DNA of 64,000 nucleotides. It comes from Cheilinus undulatus. Its lineage: Eukaryota > Chordata > Actinopteri > Labriformes > Labridae. Positions within the stretch are counted from its first letter, which is position 1. Each line of letters starts with the position of its first letter. The position numbers and the translations under genes were made by a program. Below the pieces are notes generated by a model. It was given only the letters and a program-made list of their open reading frames with translations. It made no database searches and was not told the DNA's origin. Positions 25,226 to 35,904 of the stretch are shown here, in pieces. The stretch covers positions 20,414,438-20,478,437 of the forward strand of contig NC_054888.1 of assembly GCF_018320785.1 (NCBI RefSeq). The letters run 5' to 3'.

Positions 25226-25450
25226 TTAGAGATCATATAGCTGTTAGTGCTTCCTCCTGTAACTATTCAGTCTTCATTCATATAAGAATATCTTAGAAAT
25301 AACATCATGGTGTCTAAACCATGAATTTCAGCATCCAGCTGGCTGCAGAGGAAAGCTTCCTCCCCTGAGTGCAGAACGCTGTCTGCTGCTGACTTTGCAT
25401 CTTTAATGATGGGCCCCGAATCATTTATGAGAGTTTTTCTTCTCCCGCAG

Positions 25451-25481
25451 TCTTCAGCCGGTTAACTTTGCCCGCTTGTGA
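25451..25481 (+). CDS. Possible terminal exon pairing with 21035-21165
   Basis: Follows an excellent acceptor (gtttttcttctcccgcag). In the phase set by the exon at 21035 it reads (S)LQPVNFARL then TGA. The sequence just downstream to about 25640 is also GC-rich. Supported only by splice consensus and phase. Confidence 0.22.
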
Positions 25482-26348
25482 CGTGATCAATCATCCAAGC
25501 AAGATGTTGTGTGTCCCACTTTAGCTTCCCCAGGCCGCTTCGTCGCACAGTCCTCCACCGCAGGCCGCCAGTCAGACCCGCCGGGAGCGCTCAAACCTCG
25601 TGGAAGCCCATGAGGTGGCGGCCGAGAACAGCTGAGAAATGCTGCTATTGGGTTTGATACTGAGATAATTCACTCCAGCCTGGTACTACAAACCACAAAA
25701 GATGCACCCTGTTTTTCCTCTTTATCTATAAAATCTCTGTGTGAAAGATAAGATAAATGTTGCAACCATCTTATGAAGTTGATTTCTTCGAGGTTTTTTA
25801 TTGTAATAGTCTGGTTTTTGCTGGTTTAACTCTGAAGTTTGAGTTAAGATCCTGCTAATTATGTCAAAAATGTACAGCACAGATCACTCTGTAATGACTG
25901 TTAATGTAAAATCTTGATTCTTAACACCTCATTAGGAGTCTCTGTGGTCTTAGTGTTGCTCCAGCTGTGCTGAAGAGATGTGAAATATTTAATGACCATC
26001 TATAACCACTCAGGCCTTCTCCCTGATGGAAAACATTGATGCTGTGAGCGAGTGCAGGGCTCCTGACCTGGTTTCAGACAGCTCAGGATGATGCTGTTCA
26101 AACCTGCTGCAGGTATCTGATTTCTAGGACTAATTCCCCCACTAGTGGCTGCTTTGAGTTGATAATATGATAGTGTATGTTATCTTTTTTTTTTTATAAC
26201 TTCTACTTTGTGGTCTATCCTCACTCACTCTGATCCTAAAATGTTCTGTACTTTTTGATATCTGTTGCTTCATAACAGAACTTTTTTTTAACGATCAATA
26301 GTATCAAAGAGCACTGAATCTTTTACAAACCTTATGAGATAAGGTTTG

Positions 26349-26475
26349 GTTTGGCTTGGTTGGTGGAGCAGGCGCCTATGTACCGCTGCTACTGTCCTCA
26401 ACTTGCTGGTCTCACTTCTGCTTTCGCTATCCGTATTTCCGGTCTTTCTTTGGCTGTCCTATCATAATAAAAGAC
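26349..26475 (+). repeat. tRNA-derived SINE, degraded copy
   Basis: TTGGTGGAGCAGGCGCCTATGT head, then a pyrimidine-rich body and AATAAAAGACCAAAAGAAAG tail, matching the layout of the SINE at 19628. Confidence 0.5.
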
Positions 26476-28424
26476 CAAAAGAAAGCAAGATTTCCAGTTA
26501 TTTTTAACCAAAAGCTTCAGCAACTGAAGGACAGAATGAGCTTAGTCTTAATTCCACATATACATATGCAACACTTCTGTTTCTTTGCTGCTTTGATTAT
26601 TCAAAACAAGAAACTCCTCATTTTCTGTTGTACTGTCCCTTTTGGTGATGACTCCAGGGATGTACTTTTAGTAAATGTCTTCCATTTATGCTGATCTTTT
26701 CTGGTTGGTTGGTTATGAAAAACTTGAGTTGTGTTTTAGAAAAGGGATGTTTTGTAGCAGATTTGATCCAAAAAGCCTAGGAGAAAAAGCTATTAATAAA
26801 CTATTTAATACTGAGCTGGAAAGGGAACATGTGATTTTGTAATGGCTTGTAAGGAACTGATTTGTGTTAACACTGCAGCAAAACACACATTTGAAGAAAA
26901 CAGTGATGTAATGTTAAGAGAATAAACCCCTTGGCGTGTAACCTTTAAAAGACTTAAGATTTGTGGCCAGGAACTCTGCAGCTACTTGTAGTTTGTGCAG
27001 TGGATCTACTATGACATAAAATGGACAAAACCTCAAAAATTAAAGGTAAAACATGATTATGATGCAAAATACAGTCATATGTCTTAGGCATGTACGGCAC
27101 TAAGGATTCTCCATGGGCCAGTGTGACACAATCCAAGCTGGAGAGAAAGAGGAGGGCAGCAAGAGTCAAGCTCAACACGTCGACCAACATCTGTCACTCA
27201 GCAGCCAATGTCAAGCTTGATGGCATCTTCTTGTTCAGGCCTTTTCACCCCTGATAGTATTCCTAGATTCTGCTGGCCTTTTCTGGGCCCTTGGGACATC
27301 CAAGGCACAACAAGGGGCTCGTGGCAACCCCATTACCCAACCAGTGGTATCCTAGACCATGCTTACGTGCCACATCCACCACTTACCGCACCCTAAGGAA
27401 GTGGATTTTATTTATTTATACAGATTTTTTTCCCATGCTCCTGGTGGGACATCCAGAGCATGACCAGGGTTGTGTTAATCCTCCCTACTGCCTGATGGTG
27501 CCCTCAGTCGGCTTACTAATTAATCTACGCCTTCCTTCAGCCTCAATTTTTTGCCCAAACTTCCCTAAAACTTATGCACAGTACTACAGTATAGTAGTAT
27601 GTCTGACAGGATGTCTTTTACGATCCAGCTCCGCCCACGATGACGTCCGTTCGATGATCCAACTCTGCCCACATCCTTTGCTTAGCTTTAGCTTTGGTTT
27701 AGCATTTTAGTCTTAACTGGTTAAGTGTAGGGGTAGCTCATTGGGGTAGGTGTATATTTATATTTATATTTGCCAGTAAAAAACAAGGAAATGGGCATAT
27801 CCATCTGTTGTGCAAGGTTAAGTTTTACAGTATTACAAAACACTTCGGACAAAAAACCAGATGGGGCAGAAAATAAATCTGGATAAAATTAGGAACATTT
27901 CAAAGTAGTTTCAAAAACAGAAGTAATCGTCAGACGATAGCACCACATGATATTTTGACTCATGAGATAAATGAAAAATGACAATGGACCATTGTTTTGG
28001 TTCAAATAAATTAAGTCCATAAACAGGAGAGGTATACATGTATATAACATGTTTTTCCAAAACCTTTTTTGAACTGAACTGAGTTGGACTGAAAAGTTTT
28101 ACAACCGTAGAGATGTTTTATCTCACTGAAATTTGACATGGGGGTTCATAATACAGTGACCTATCATACAGCAAACCTAAACACAGATTTATTTTCTCTT
28201 TAGAGGGTCTTTGATGTTTTCTCAAAATCCCTAAACCTTTTAGATTGGTTAAAAAAAAAGCATGTTACTGATGAGATTCATGATTGATAAATGTAAAAAC
28301 AAATATTCTGGATGATTATATATAAAAAATGATTTTATTTTTCAAGATTTTATTTTTATTTTTTTTTTATTTTTAAAGGTGAGGTGTTGATGTAACCCTT
28401 TTTGTGCTTCACCTATGCCCCACA

Positions 28425-29079
28425 TACAAGTACATCTTCAAAATTAGAATATCATGAAAAGGCTTATAATTTTGTCACTCAATTCACAAAGTGAAACCCA
28501 TATATTATATAGATTCACTGCACATAGAGTGAAATATTTCAAGCCTTTATTTCTTGAAATGTTGATGATTATGGCTCACAAATAATGAAAACCCCAAATA
28601 CAGTGTCTCTTGAATTCTTGAATGGATTTTGCTTGACAGTCCTCAAGGCTGCGGTTCTCCCTTATGCTGGTGCACCTTTTCCGACCACACTTCTTCCTTC
28701 CACTCAACTTGCTATGAATATGCTTGGATACAGCACTCTGTGAACAAGCAGCTTCTTTAGCAATGAGCTTTTGTGTCTTACCCTCCTTGTGGAGGGTGTC
28801 AATGACTGTCTTCTGGACATCTGTCAAGTCTGCAGTCTTCCCCATGATTGTGTGGCCTCGTCACCCAGACTTATAGACCATTTAAAGGCTCAGGAAACCT
28901 TTGCAGGTGTTTTGAGTGAATAAGCTGATTAGGGTGTGACACCAGGATTTTCCAATATTTCACTTATTCAAATTTTCTGAGACACTGAAATTTGGGTTTC
29001 ATTATCTATAAGCCAAATTAATCAAAATTCAAGAAATAAACTTTTTCATGATATTCAGATTTTTTGAGATGTACTTGTA
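28425..29079 (-). mobile_element. Internally deleted Tc1-like transposon with both ends
   Basis: 655 bp from TACAAGTACATCT on the left to its inverted copy AGATGTACTTGTA on the right, inserted at TA as Tc1/mariner elements do. The inverted repeats extend about 40 bp with mismatches and share AATATCATGAAAA. Only the N-terminal part of a transposase remains between them, so it is non-autonomous. Its right edge lies 22 bp past the stop codon of the 725-codon frame on the same strand. Confidence 0.9.
28576..28845 (-). pseudogene. Truncated Tc1-like transposase (DNA-binding N-terminus)
   Basis: 89 codons starting MGKTADLTDVQKTVIDTLHK, with the helix-turn-helix segment LIAKEAACSQSAVSKHIHSK and a basic GRKKCGRKR patch, recognised as the paired-like DNA-binding part of a fish Tc1 family. 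After about residue 68 the reading diverges (LEDCQAKS in place of the usual continuation). The DDE catalytic domain is missing, so it cannot catalyse transposition. A residual DNA-binding peptide is possible but there is no sign of selection. Confidence 0.85.
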
Positions 29080-29101
29080 GGGTAATGCTTCCACATTACA
29101 A

Positions 29102-31279
29102 CTATGCCTGGGGGTTATAGCATACGGTGAAGTAGGGCTCAAATAGTCCACCATAGCAGTGCATCACAGGGCATTCAGGAGGTGCGGTGTACATTGCATT
29201 GGCATAAACGAAAGCACCGACAGCAGCAACACCAGCCCAGCAGCCTACTTTGGCTAGACCTCTGCCGATGCGCCTCCAGACACCTGGTTTCTCAACTTCT
29301 GCTGCAGGACTCTGCAGCTGCTGGGATTCAGGAACCGTCTCCTCAAGATGACCCTCTGACATCAGTCTTTCCCTCTCCTCAGCCATCTGAGTTTCCTCTG
29401 CTGAACCTGCTGTGCCAACCGATTCCTGCTCCACCTGTGTGTTGAGCTTGTCGTGGATGCACTGATTTTCCTCTCTCAAGGCTAGCGTTCCCTCTTCTAG
29501 ACATTCCATGGAGGTACTTGGGGTTGTCCCGTCATTACTCAGGATTCTTAATGCCTCCGGGGGTAGACTCTTGGGTAGGGTGCCTCTTAAAGATTCAAGC
29601 TCATCATGTTGACGCTGAGTTTCGTGGAGTAGACATGTTTTTTCTCCTTCTAACTGTTCAATGTATGCATCTCTTACTTCCTGGGTTAGCCTAATTTTCT
29701 CATTTAAAGCCAAGTTATCCTCTTCTAATCTTTTAATATGTGCGTTTCTTTCGTTAAGGATTGTCTTTTTAACTCTTAAATACTCAAGCTCATCATTTTG
29801 ACGCTTAATTTCCTCATGTGAAGCTTTCATTTCTTCTTGTAATTGTGAAATGTAAACTTCTCTTTCCTCCAGAGTTCTACAAATTTCATCATTCTGACGT
29901 TTCATTTCATCATTTGAAAATTTTTTTTTGTCTTCTAATAGTGAAATGTAACGGTCTCTTTCTTCCAGGTTTCTCCATATTTCATCATTGTGATGCATCA
30001 TTTCTTTCATTAAAGCTACCTTTTCTTCTTCTAATCGTTCAATGTAACCGTCTCTGTCTTCCACGGTTCTCTCATTTTCATCATTCAAAGCTAAGTTGTC
30101 CTCTAATCTTTTAATTTGTGCTTCTTTTTTGTTGAGGGTATCTTTTAAAGATTCAAGTTCATCATTCTGACGCCTAATTTCTACTTTTGAAGCTATTTTG
30201 TCTTTTTCTAATCGCAAAATGTAATACTCTCTGTCTTCCACGATCCATCTAATTTTATCATTTAAAGCTAAGTTGTCCTCTTTTAGTCTTTGAATTTGTG
30301 CGTCACGTTCATCTATGGCACCGAATAAAGATTCACGCTTTTTCTGATGCTTTTTTACGATTAAAGCTACTTTTTCTGCTTTTAATCGTTCAATGTAAGC
30401 ATCTCTGTCTCCCAGAGTTCTCCTAATTTCATCATTTGAGGCCAATTTATCCTCTTCTGATATTTCAGTTTGAGTGCCGCCTTCGTTGAGGGTTGTCTCT
30501 GTACCTCTTAGAGATTCAGCATCATTCTGATGCTGAATCTCTTCAGTTAAGGCTTTTTCTTCTTCTTCCTCATCGTAAATGTCTGTTTGTTCAATTGTTC
30601 TCCTAATTGCCTCATTTAGAGCCAATTTATCCTCTTCTGATAAATCAGCTTTCCATCTCTTCCGTTCATGCCTTGTCTCTGAACCTTGTAAAGATTTGGG
30701 CTCATCGTTCTGATGCTGAGTCTCTTCGGCTAAGGCTTTTTCTTCTTCTTCCTCATCATAAACGTCTGTTTGTTCCATTGTTCTCCTAATTGCCTCATTT
30801 AGAGCCAATTTATCCTCTTCTGATATATCAGCTTGCCATCTCTTCCGTTCATGCCTTGTCTCTGAACCTTGTAAAGATTCGGGCTCATCATTCTGATGCT
30901 GAATGTCTTCAATTAACGCTAATATATCAGTATCACCAGCCTCAGAGAGCACTTCTGGACTCTCCACATTGAGAGTCCTTTTGAGAGTCCACAGCTCATG
31001 TCTTAGTTCAGCCAAATCCTGCTCTAATTCCAGGTTACTCTTGGTCTTCATGTTAAGCTCAGCTGTAAGGAACTCCCCCCATCTAACATGGCCGTTCACT
31101 ACTGCGGTATACACGGCCCACTTCTCTGTCAGTCGGCATTGTCCCAATTCCTCGCGAGCATTACGGATAAACATCCGGAGACTCTGAGGATTGGCTTTTT
31201 CCTCAGGCGATGGTGGTCTGGGAAAGGATGCCTGGTTGTATATTTTATAACAGAGTTTGTTAAAACCAATTTGAGTCAT
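29102..31279 (-). CDS. Unrecognised 725-aa repetitive coiled-coil protein with C-terminal hydrophobic anchor, single exon
   Basis: One uninterrupted frame of 725 codons, far longer than chance in this AT-rich region. Residues 1-75 look globular and helical, with Trp/Tyr (EKWAVYTAVVNGHVRWGEFL). Residues 80-105 begin a coiled coil. Residues about 124-565 are about nine diverged copies of a roughly 60-residue unit (core RQNDELESL, LALNDEIRRT, DRDxYIERLEEEK). Two copies (124-184, 185-245) are almost identical and carry RHERKRW and an EEEEE patch. Residues 565-665 are an acidic/Ser-rich linker. WRRIGRGLAKVG leads into a short hydrophobic segment (about 679-697) and a 28-residue Cys-containing tail, suggesting a tail-anchored or membrane-associated protein facing the cytosol. 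I do not recognise the family. It could be an intronless fish gene, a retrogene, or the last exon of a longer gene. The N-terminal Met is the first in frame; the reading frame upstream was not examined further. Confidence 0.72.
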   Translation of the reverse strand: MTQIGFNKLCYKIYNQASFPRPPSPEEKANPQSLRMFIRNAREELGQCRLTEKWAVYTAVVNGHVRWGEFLTAELNMKTKSNLELEQDLAELRHELWTLKRTLNVESPEVLSEAGDTDILALIEDIQHQNDEPESLQGSETRHERKRWQADISEEDKLALNEAIRRTMEQTDVYDEEEEEKALAEETQHQNDEPKSLQGSETRHERKRWKADLSEEDKLALNEAIRRTIEQTDIYDEEEEEKALTEEIQHQNDAESLRGTETTLNEGGTQTEISEEDKLASNDEIRRTLGDRDAYIERLKAEKVALIVKKHQKKRESLFGAIDERDAQIQRLKEDNLALNDKIRWIVEDREYYILRLEKDKIASKVEIRRQNDELESLKDTLNKKEAQIKRLEDNLALNDENERTVEDRDGYIERLEEEKVALMKEMMHHNDEIWRNLEERDRYISLLEDKKKFSNDEMKRQNDEICRTLEEREVYISQLQEEMKASHEEIKRQNDELEYLRVKKTILNERNAHIKRLEEDNLALNEKIRLTQEVRDAYIEQLEGEKTCLLHETQRQHDELESLRGTLPKSLPPEALRILSNDGTTPSTSMECLEEGTLALREENQCIHDKLNTQVEQESVGTAGSAEETQMAEERERLMSEGHLEETVPESQQLQSPAAEVEKPGVWRRIGRGLAKVGCWAGVAAVGAFVYANAMYTAPPECPVMHCYGGLFEPYFTVCYNPQA
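30545..30910 (-). repeat. 183-bp tandem duplication inside the coiled-coil frame
   Basis: Positions 30728-30910 and 30545-30727 are adjacent, in-frame copies of 183 bp (61 codons, residues 124-184 and 185-245) differing at only a few bases. A third, more diverged copy follows (residues about 246-306). The duplication keeps the frame and the heptad-like pattern. Confidence 0.9.
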
Positions 31280-31514
31280 TTTTGCAGAAAATGCCCAGCT
31301 GTAGTTTCAACAGAATTAATGAACAAACTAATCTGATTGTAAGTGAGAATGTTTCTTCCGTTATTAAATGCACCTAGTCTGTTCTGTCTATATATTTGCA
31401 ATATTGTTACACATACAAAAAAAGACTGGGCTTAGGAGCAGAAGGCGTTGATCTCTGACATTATGAAGCGTTGTTGTCATTGATGTTTGGGATGTTAGGG
31501 ACTTTCCCCAAAAA

Positions 31515-31870
31515 TGTACAGTCACGTGACACAGTGACGTTGGTTAATGGAGCTCAGAATAGAGGGGTGCAGTCGTGACGTCATTTTGTCGGCAAACCCG
31601 GAAGTTCGCGAAGCATGGGTTCCCTAGTCTTCGAGCCTATGGGATTTTTCGATGGGTTTTTGGATTATTGCTGAAAATAAGCTCTGTGTTCAATAAAAGT
31701 TTATGAAACTTACATGTTTTGTTCAGAAAGATAACCTTAATAAACTGATAATATAAGAATTTTATCTGTTCGTTAATCTTACTGTCGAAAGTAAAGAGCT
31801 AACGTCATGCTGTATTGAATGACACGGTGGACTGAATTTACGTCAGTTGCCGCGCTCCGGATGATGACGT
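31515..31870 (-). promoter_or_regulatory. Candidate promoter upstream of the 725-aa frame
   Basis: A cluster of promoter-type motifs in otherwise AT-rich sequence: E-box CACGTG at 31523-31528, a full CRE TGACGTCA at 31576-31583, an ETS site CCGGAAGT at 31598-31605 followed by TCGCG, and further CpG-containing sequence with CCGCGCTCCGG and ATGACGTA near 31850-31872. It begins about 240 bp upstream of the ATG at 31279. Direction is inferred from the neighbour; such motif sets also act bidirectionally. Confidence 0.4.
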
Positions 31871-31872
31871 AT

Positions 31873-34800
31873 GTAGTCCTTGTTTGCTATCTTTTAGCAA
31901 CCGTCTTTATTAAGACGTGAAAAGATACACAATTCAAAGGTGGGGCACGTTTCAGATGTATTTTATGTAGTAGGATAAAACGTTAAACTCCTGAACGTGT
32001 GTTCACCACAGACATTATTTCAGGCATTTAACCGAAAACGCATTCAAAATTGCCATCGACTTTCAGACGAGGGAACCGGAGGGGCTAAAATGCTAACTTA
32101 CTTCCGCGTTTTAGGACTCATGACTGCACCACACTATAGCCAATAGCATGCTACCTAAATCCACTTTCAAAACCAGTCACTGTCTGACGATAAGTTACAA
32201 AACACATCTTCTTGCTGCATTTCACCTGAGATAAAACATTTTTCTCCTGTAACTCGTTCTAAACTGACTCGGACCTTTCCGTGCTGAACGGAGCCCAGCT
32301 GCCCTCAACGTCAGCGCGAGCTGATAACCTGAGCAGGTGTTTGACCCTGAGAGTAATCCAGACATGGAAAAATAAAAGGAGGAAACGCAAGGCATGCACG
32401 GAGAATTAACTCCCGTGGTTGTGTGCGGTTTCTGAAGGAAAAAGAAATGAATAATATACATGTAACCAACATAAATGTACATTATGAAAACACCACTCTT
32501 AATAATGCCCTTTTTAGTAATCACTACATGAGAAGTGGGTAGTACGCGTTACATTTACTTTGTTACATGTACTTGAGTGGTTTTCAGAGGTTTTTAAACT
32601 GCTACAAAAACTAATCAGATTAATGATTTTTTTCTGCTTTTTTTTTTTTGCATAAATTTCTTAAACAACCTCAGCTGTGCTCAAAAGTACCAAACATTCA
32701 ATCATTGGGGGATTTTAACCCTTTAAATGCCAGTTTGTTTTCTTAAAAATAAAAAAACGTGGTTTGAATGAAAGTCAATGGGACGTTTTTGTCCACAAGT
32801 GACTCGAAAGGGTTATAAATTTTAAATGGATGCTACACAAAAACTAATAATGCACCAAAGTCAATATTTTTGTGAAAGTCTGACATACCCAGGACGGATT
32901 AAAAAAAAAAAAAACACCCCACCCCCCATCAATAGTAATGTGGAGAATAATGACTGTTTTGTGTGTTTTGTTTGTTTATTTGTTTGTTTTTAGAAAAAAT
33001 ATGACCATCCTGTAATCAAACTGGCATTTTAAGGGCTAAAGTCCAGAAAATTATTCAATAGTTGATTGTTTTAATTAGAACTAAAGTTGATCAAAAGATT
33101 TGACAAAAAAAGGCGGAATGAAATATTAATTCACACTATTTTCACTGCCGTTTTAGGAAGTGGACGTTTTTTAAATAACATTTTTGAATTTAATTTAGTC
33201 TTCTTTTAAAATGAGTGAAGTTGAATCTGAATTTGTGTTTCTGTAATTTCATTACAATATGTTGTATCTTTATTACAATTATTAATACTACTACATCTAC
33301 TACTAGTGCCAATAGTTTTATTGATTCCTTATAAAAAACATTAATTTAGTTTAAGTTAGTGTTTGTTGTGTCATGCACCTTTATGTGTTTCAGTTCTTTC
33401 TTTGCCATCTGTCTCATCTTGAAAGTTTCTTTAGTCTCTTGTTTAATTATATGTTTAATTAGTGAAAAAATCCTGAAATTCTCTCTTTCTCCTTAATTTT
33501 ACACCATCTAAGCATGCAGTAATCAGAATACCCAATTTACTGATGTAATATTGCAATCCTATGATATAAAGACATGGATACTTTTGAGGGAGAAAATGAA
33601 ACAGAAATGTATTGTTTTTGTCTCCGTGTGGACAAGTCCTGAGATGCTGGTTGTCTTTACAGCCCTCTCTTGGCAAGTTTGCTAACCAGCAGCTGGACCG
33701 GGTCCCAGTCTGACTAGGTCCCAGGCATGTCAGGCAGGTCTTAGGCTTAGGCAGCGGTTCTGTCATAAAAATGTAAATACTCGAATACACTGATATTGCT
33801 CTAAATATATGAAGTATATGCGGTTAGAATTTGCTCATTTAAGTCAGACATTGCTCAGTGACACATGTAAGAAGCAAAGATTCCTTAAAATCAAACATGA
33901 GTTCAGTAAAGAACATAAACTCACTGAAGCACAAACCTGATAAGAAATTAACATTACATTTGCAAAATTACCTGTGTGTTTGTGGAATTTAGACAATGTG
34001 TAGGAGTTTTCTTGCATTTTTGGTAATTTAAAAACAAGAAATTCCCCAATATTGGATGGTAAATTCTTGTAATTTTAATGTTGTAATATTTAAACATGGT
34101 TAGGTTTTACTAAATTTGAATCAAAGTTAAAAATTTTGTAATAACTCTACTTCAGCCAACATAAAATGACATGTTTTGATCTTTTTTATCACCATGACCT
34201 CCTTAAACGTTCCTTTTGCTGATGTAAAACTGAAATTTTCCCCTTGAAACATGACATTACCTTCAGCCATACAAGCTCATATTGATTCTCACTCATTGAT
34301 TTGTCTTTCCAAGTACGTTTCTTATCTTTTTCCTTTTTTATTTGCATCTGTGCAGCTCCTTCTCTCTCCCTAATCTCCTCCTGTTGGTCTGTCAATGTGC
34401 ATTACCTCCAGACTCCTGCACTTCCTCCTCTCTGCCTCCTGCATGAAGGTAAAACCCTCCTTCATGGCGATCTAAAAGACGCTAAATAATAAACATCAAC
34501 TTTATTTGTGGTAGCACTTTACAACAACGGTGTTTCTGACAATAAAAATCATGAATAAATAAAGCTAAAACGAGAATCGGACATGTATTAATGTTCGAGA
34601 ATTAAAATTTGTTCTCTTTCAGTTAACTCACGGTCTCGGAACGACACAGAAAGGTCCAGACGGCCGAGCAGAGCGCAGTGTAAGCTGTCATAAAGGTTTA
34701 AACAGCGAGCTAATGGCCGGTGTGAACAGGCATGGAGGCTTTTAGGGAGGAAACACCTCCCCCACCACCTTTACCTCCACCTCCCATCAATGTAACCCAG

Positions 34801-34940
34801 ATCTGAGCTCTGATTTCCTTCAGCCTCTTAGCACACATGAAGCTTTGATTAATAACATGGTGCTGCAAATATCAATCCATAAGGACTCTATACTCCGTGT
34901 TTGGCAACCTTAAGGACATTTTTAGGTGTTTATAAAGGTA
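31873..34940. other. Intergenic, nothing firmly supported
   Basis: AT-rich sequence with homopolymer runs (A14 near 32901, followed by C-rich sequence). The segment 34356-34447 has an acceptor-like and a donor-like edge but its frames contain stops. No gene or intact transposon recognised. Confidence 0.45.
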
Positions 34941-34943
34941 AAG

Positions 34944-35154
34944 TTTGCATGTTCTGCATGGGGTGAGTACTCTTGCTTCCTCCCAACACCAAAGACATGC
35001 TCATTAGATTAATTGATGATTTCAAATTGGCTGTAGGTGTGAGGGTGAGTGTGCCTGGTTGTCTGTCTCTATATGCAGCCCCATGATTGACTGGTGACCA
35101 GTCCATGGTGTACCCTGCCCCCGACAACCAACGGGATAATAGGATGCATGGATG
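34944..35154 (+). repeat. Fish interspersed repeat fragment (3' part of a common SINE-like family)
   Basis: Contains GTTTGCATGTTCTGCATGGGG, AAAGACATGCTCATTAGATT, and the TGGTGACCAGTCCATGGTGT and ACCCTGCCCC stretch, ending GGATGCATGGATG. This follows the order of a very common fish repeat whose tail is ATGGATGGATG. A second copy is at 38663. The hAT element at 35163 begins at its tail. Confidence 0.7.
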
Positions 35155-35364
35155 TTCTAGATCTCTGATCATCAATTGGCGGCCCAGGGGCCATATCAGC
35201 CCCCCCCCCCACAATTATGATTAAATTCAGAAAAGAAGATGTTGTGGTTTTAAGGGTATCCTTTGGCTTTAAATGTCTGCAGCTGTTAAATCCATCCCAC
35301 AAACAATTAATATAGAAATAGTTTGAGAATGACTTAATATTTGATCAGTAGTGCTGATAAAATG

Positions 35365-35735
35365 ACCAGATAAAGTGGTGAAAATGGGTTAGAGGGTAGC
35401 AAAAATGGGTGATAAGTGGTAAAATGGATTGTGGAGTGGCACAAAGGGACAGAAAATGGCAGAAAAAGTGTTGAAAGAGTAAAATATGGCAAAAATTGGT
35501 AAAAGAGGAAAAAAGTGGCAAAAAGTATCAAATATTGTTTACAAATGAAAAGAAATAGTTCAAAAACAGTCATGAAAAGGGGTTAAAAGTGGCAAAAATA
35601 GAAGAAAAGTGGCAAAAATGGATAAAAGAGTGGCACAAAGGGATAAAACATGCAGGAAAAGTGTTTCCAAAAGGGGTTAAAATCATGCAAAAATTGGGTT
35701 AAAGGGGTTAAAAGTGTCAAAAATGAGTTAATACT
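35365..35735. repeat. Degenerate minisatellite, reverse complement of the 12-kb block
   Basis: Imperfect units near AAAAGTGGCAAAAATGGGTT, strand-inverted relative to 12005-12735. It sits wholly inside the hAT-type element, so it is likely an expansion of transposon interior sequence. The open frames on the opposite strand here are composition artefacts. Confidence 0.8.
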
Positions 35736-35904
35736 GGTGCTAAATCCCAATTGGAGAGGACCCATTCTCTGGGATTTTCAAGGGCCCAGCCAATTCTGTC
35801 ATCAGGCCTGTCTCCTTGTGGCCATTATAGATAATAGGGATAGATCTCACTATTTTTTTTGTATGTATTTGAAAGTCCGGCCCCCAGAGTTTCTGTCGAG
35901 ACTG

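Larger units (their letters stand above)
21166..28424. other. Repeat-rich intergenic stretch
   Basis: Contains the MITEs at 21.85 and 24.71 kb, the fragment at 24.2 kb, the AC repeat, a possible exon at 25.45 kb and a SINE at 26.35 kb. Around 27.2-27.5 kb two GGGACATCC-containing segments suggest an old unclassified repeat. No other gene is supported. Confidence 0.45.

Noticed and set aside
25503..25640. GC-rich open frames after cttccccag
   Set aside because: Several frames are open by composition; no partner exon or family resemblance beyond the short segment at 25451.
26356..26694. 112-codon + frame
   Set aside because: Starts inside a degraded tRNA-derived SINE and has no recognisable domain or splice context.
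27291..27710. 139-codon + frame
   Set aside because: No domain, no splice context, and lies over an apparent old repeat; not enough to call a gene.
34356..34447. Exon-like segment with acceptor (catctgtgcag) and donor (gtaaaacc)
   Set aside because: The phase-compatible frame hits a stop before the donor and the sequence is mostly pyrimidine-rich noise.
35334..35765. Open frames on the - strand of the 35.4-kb minisatellite
   Set aside because: Repeat composition only.
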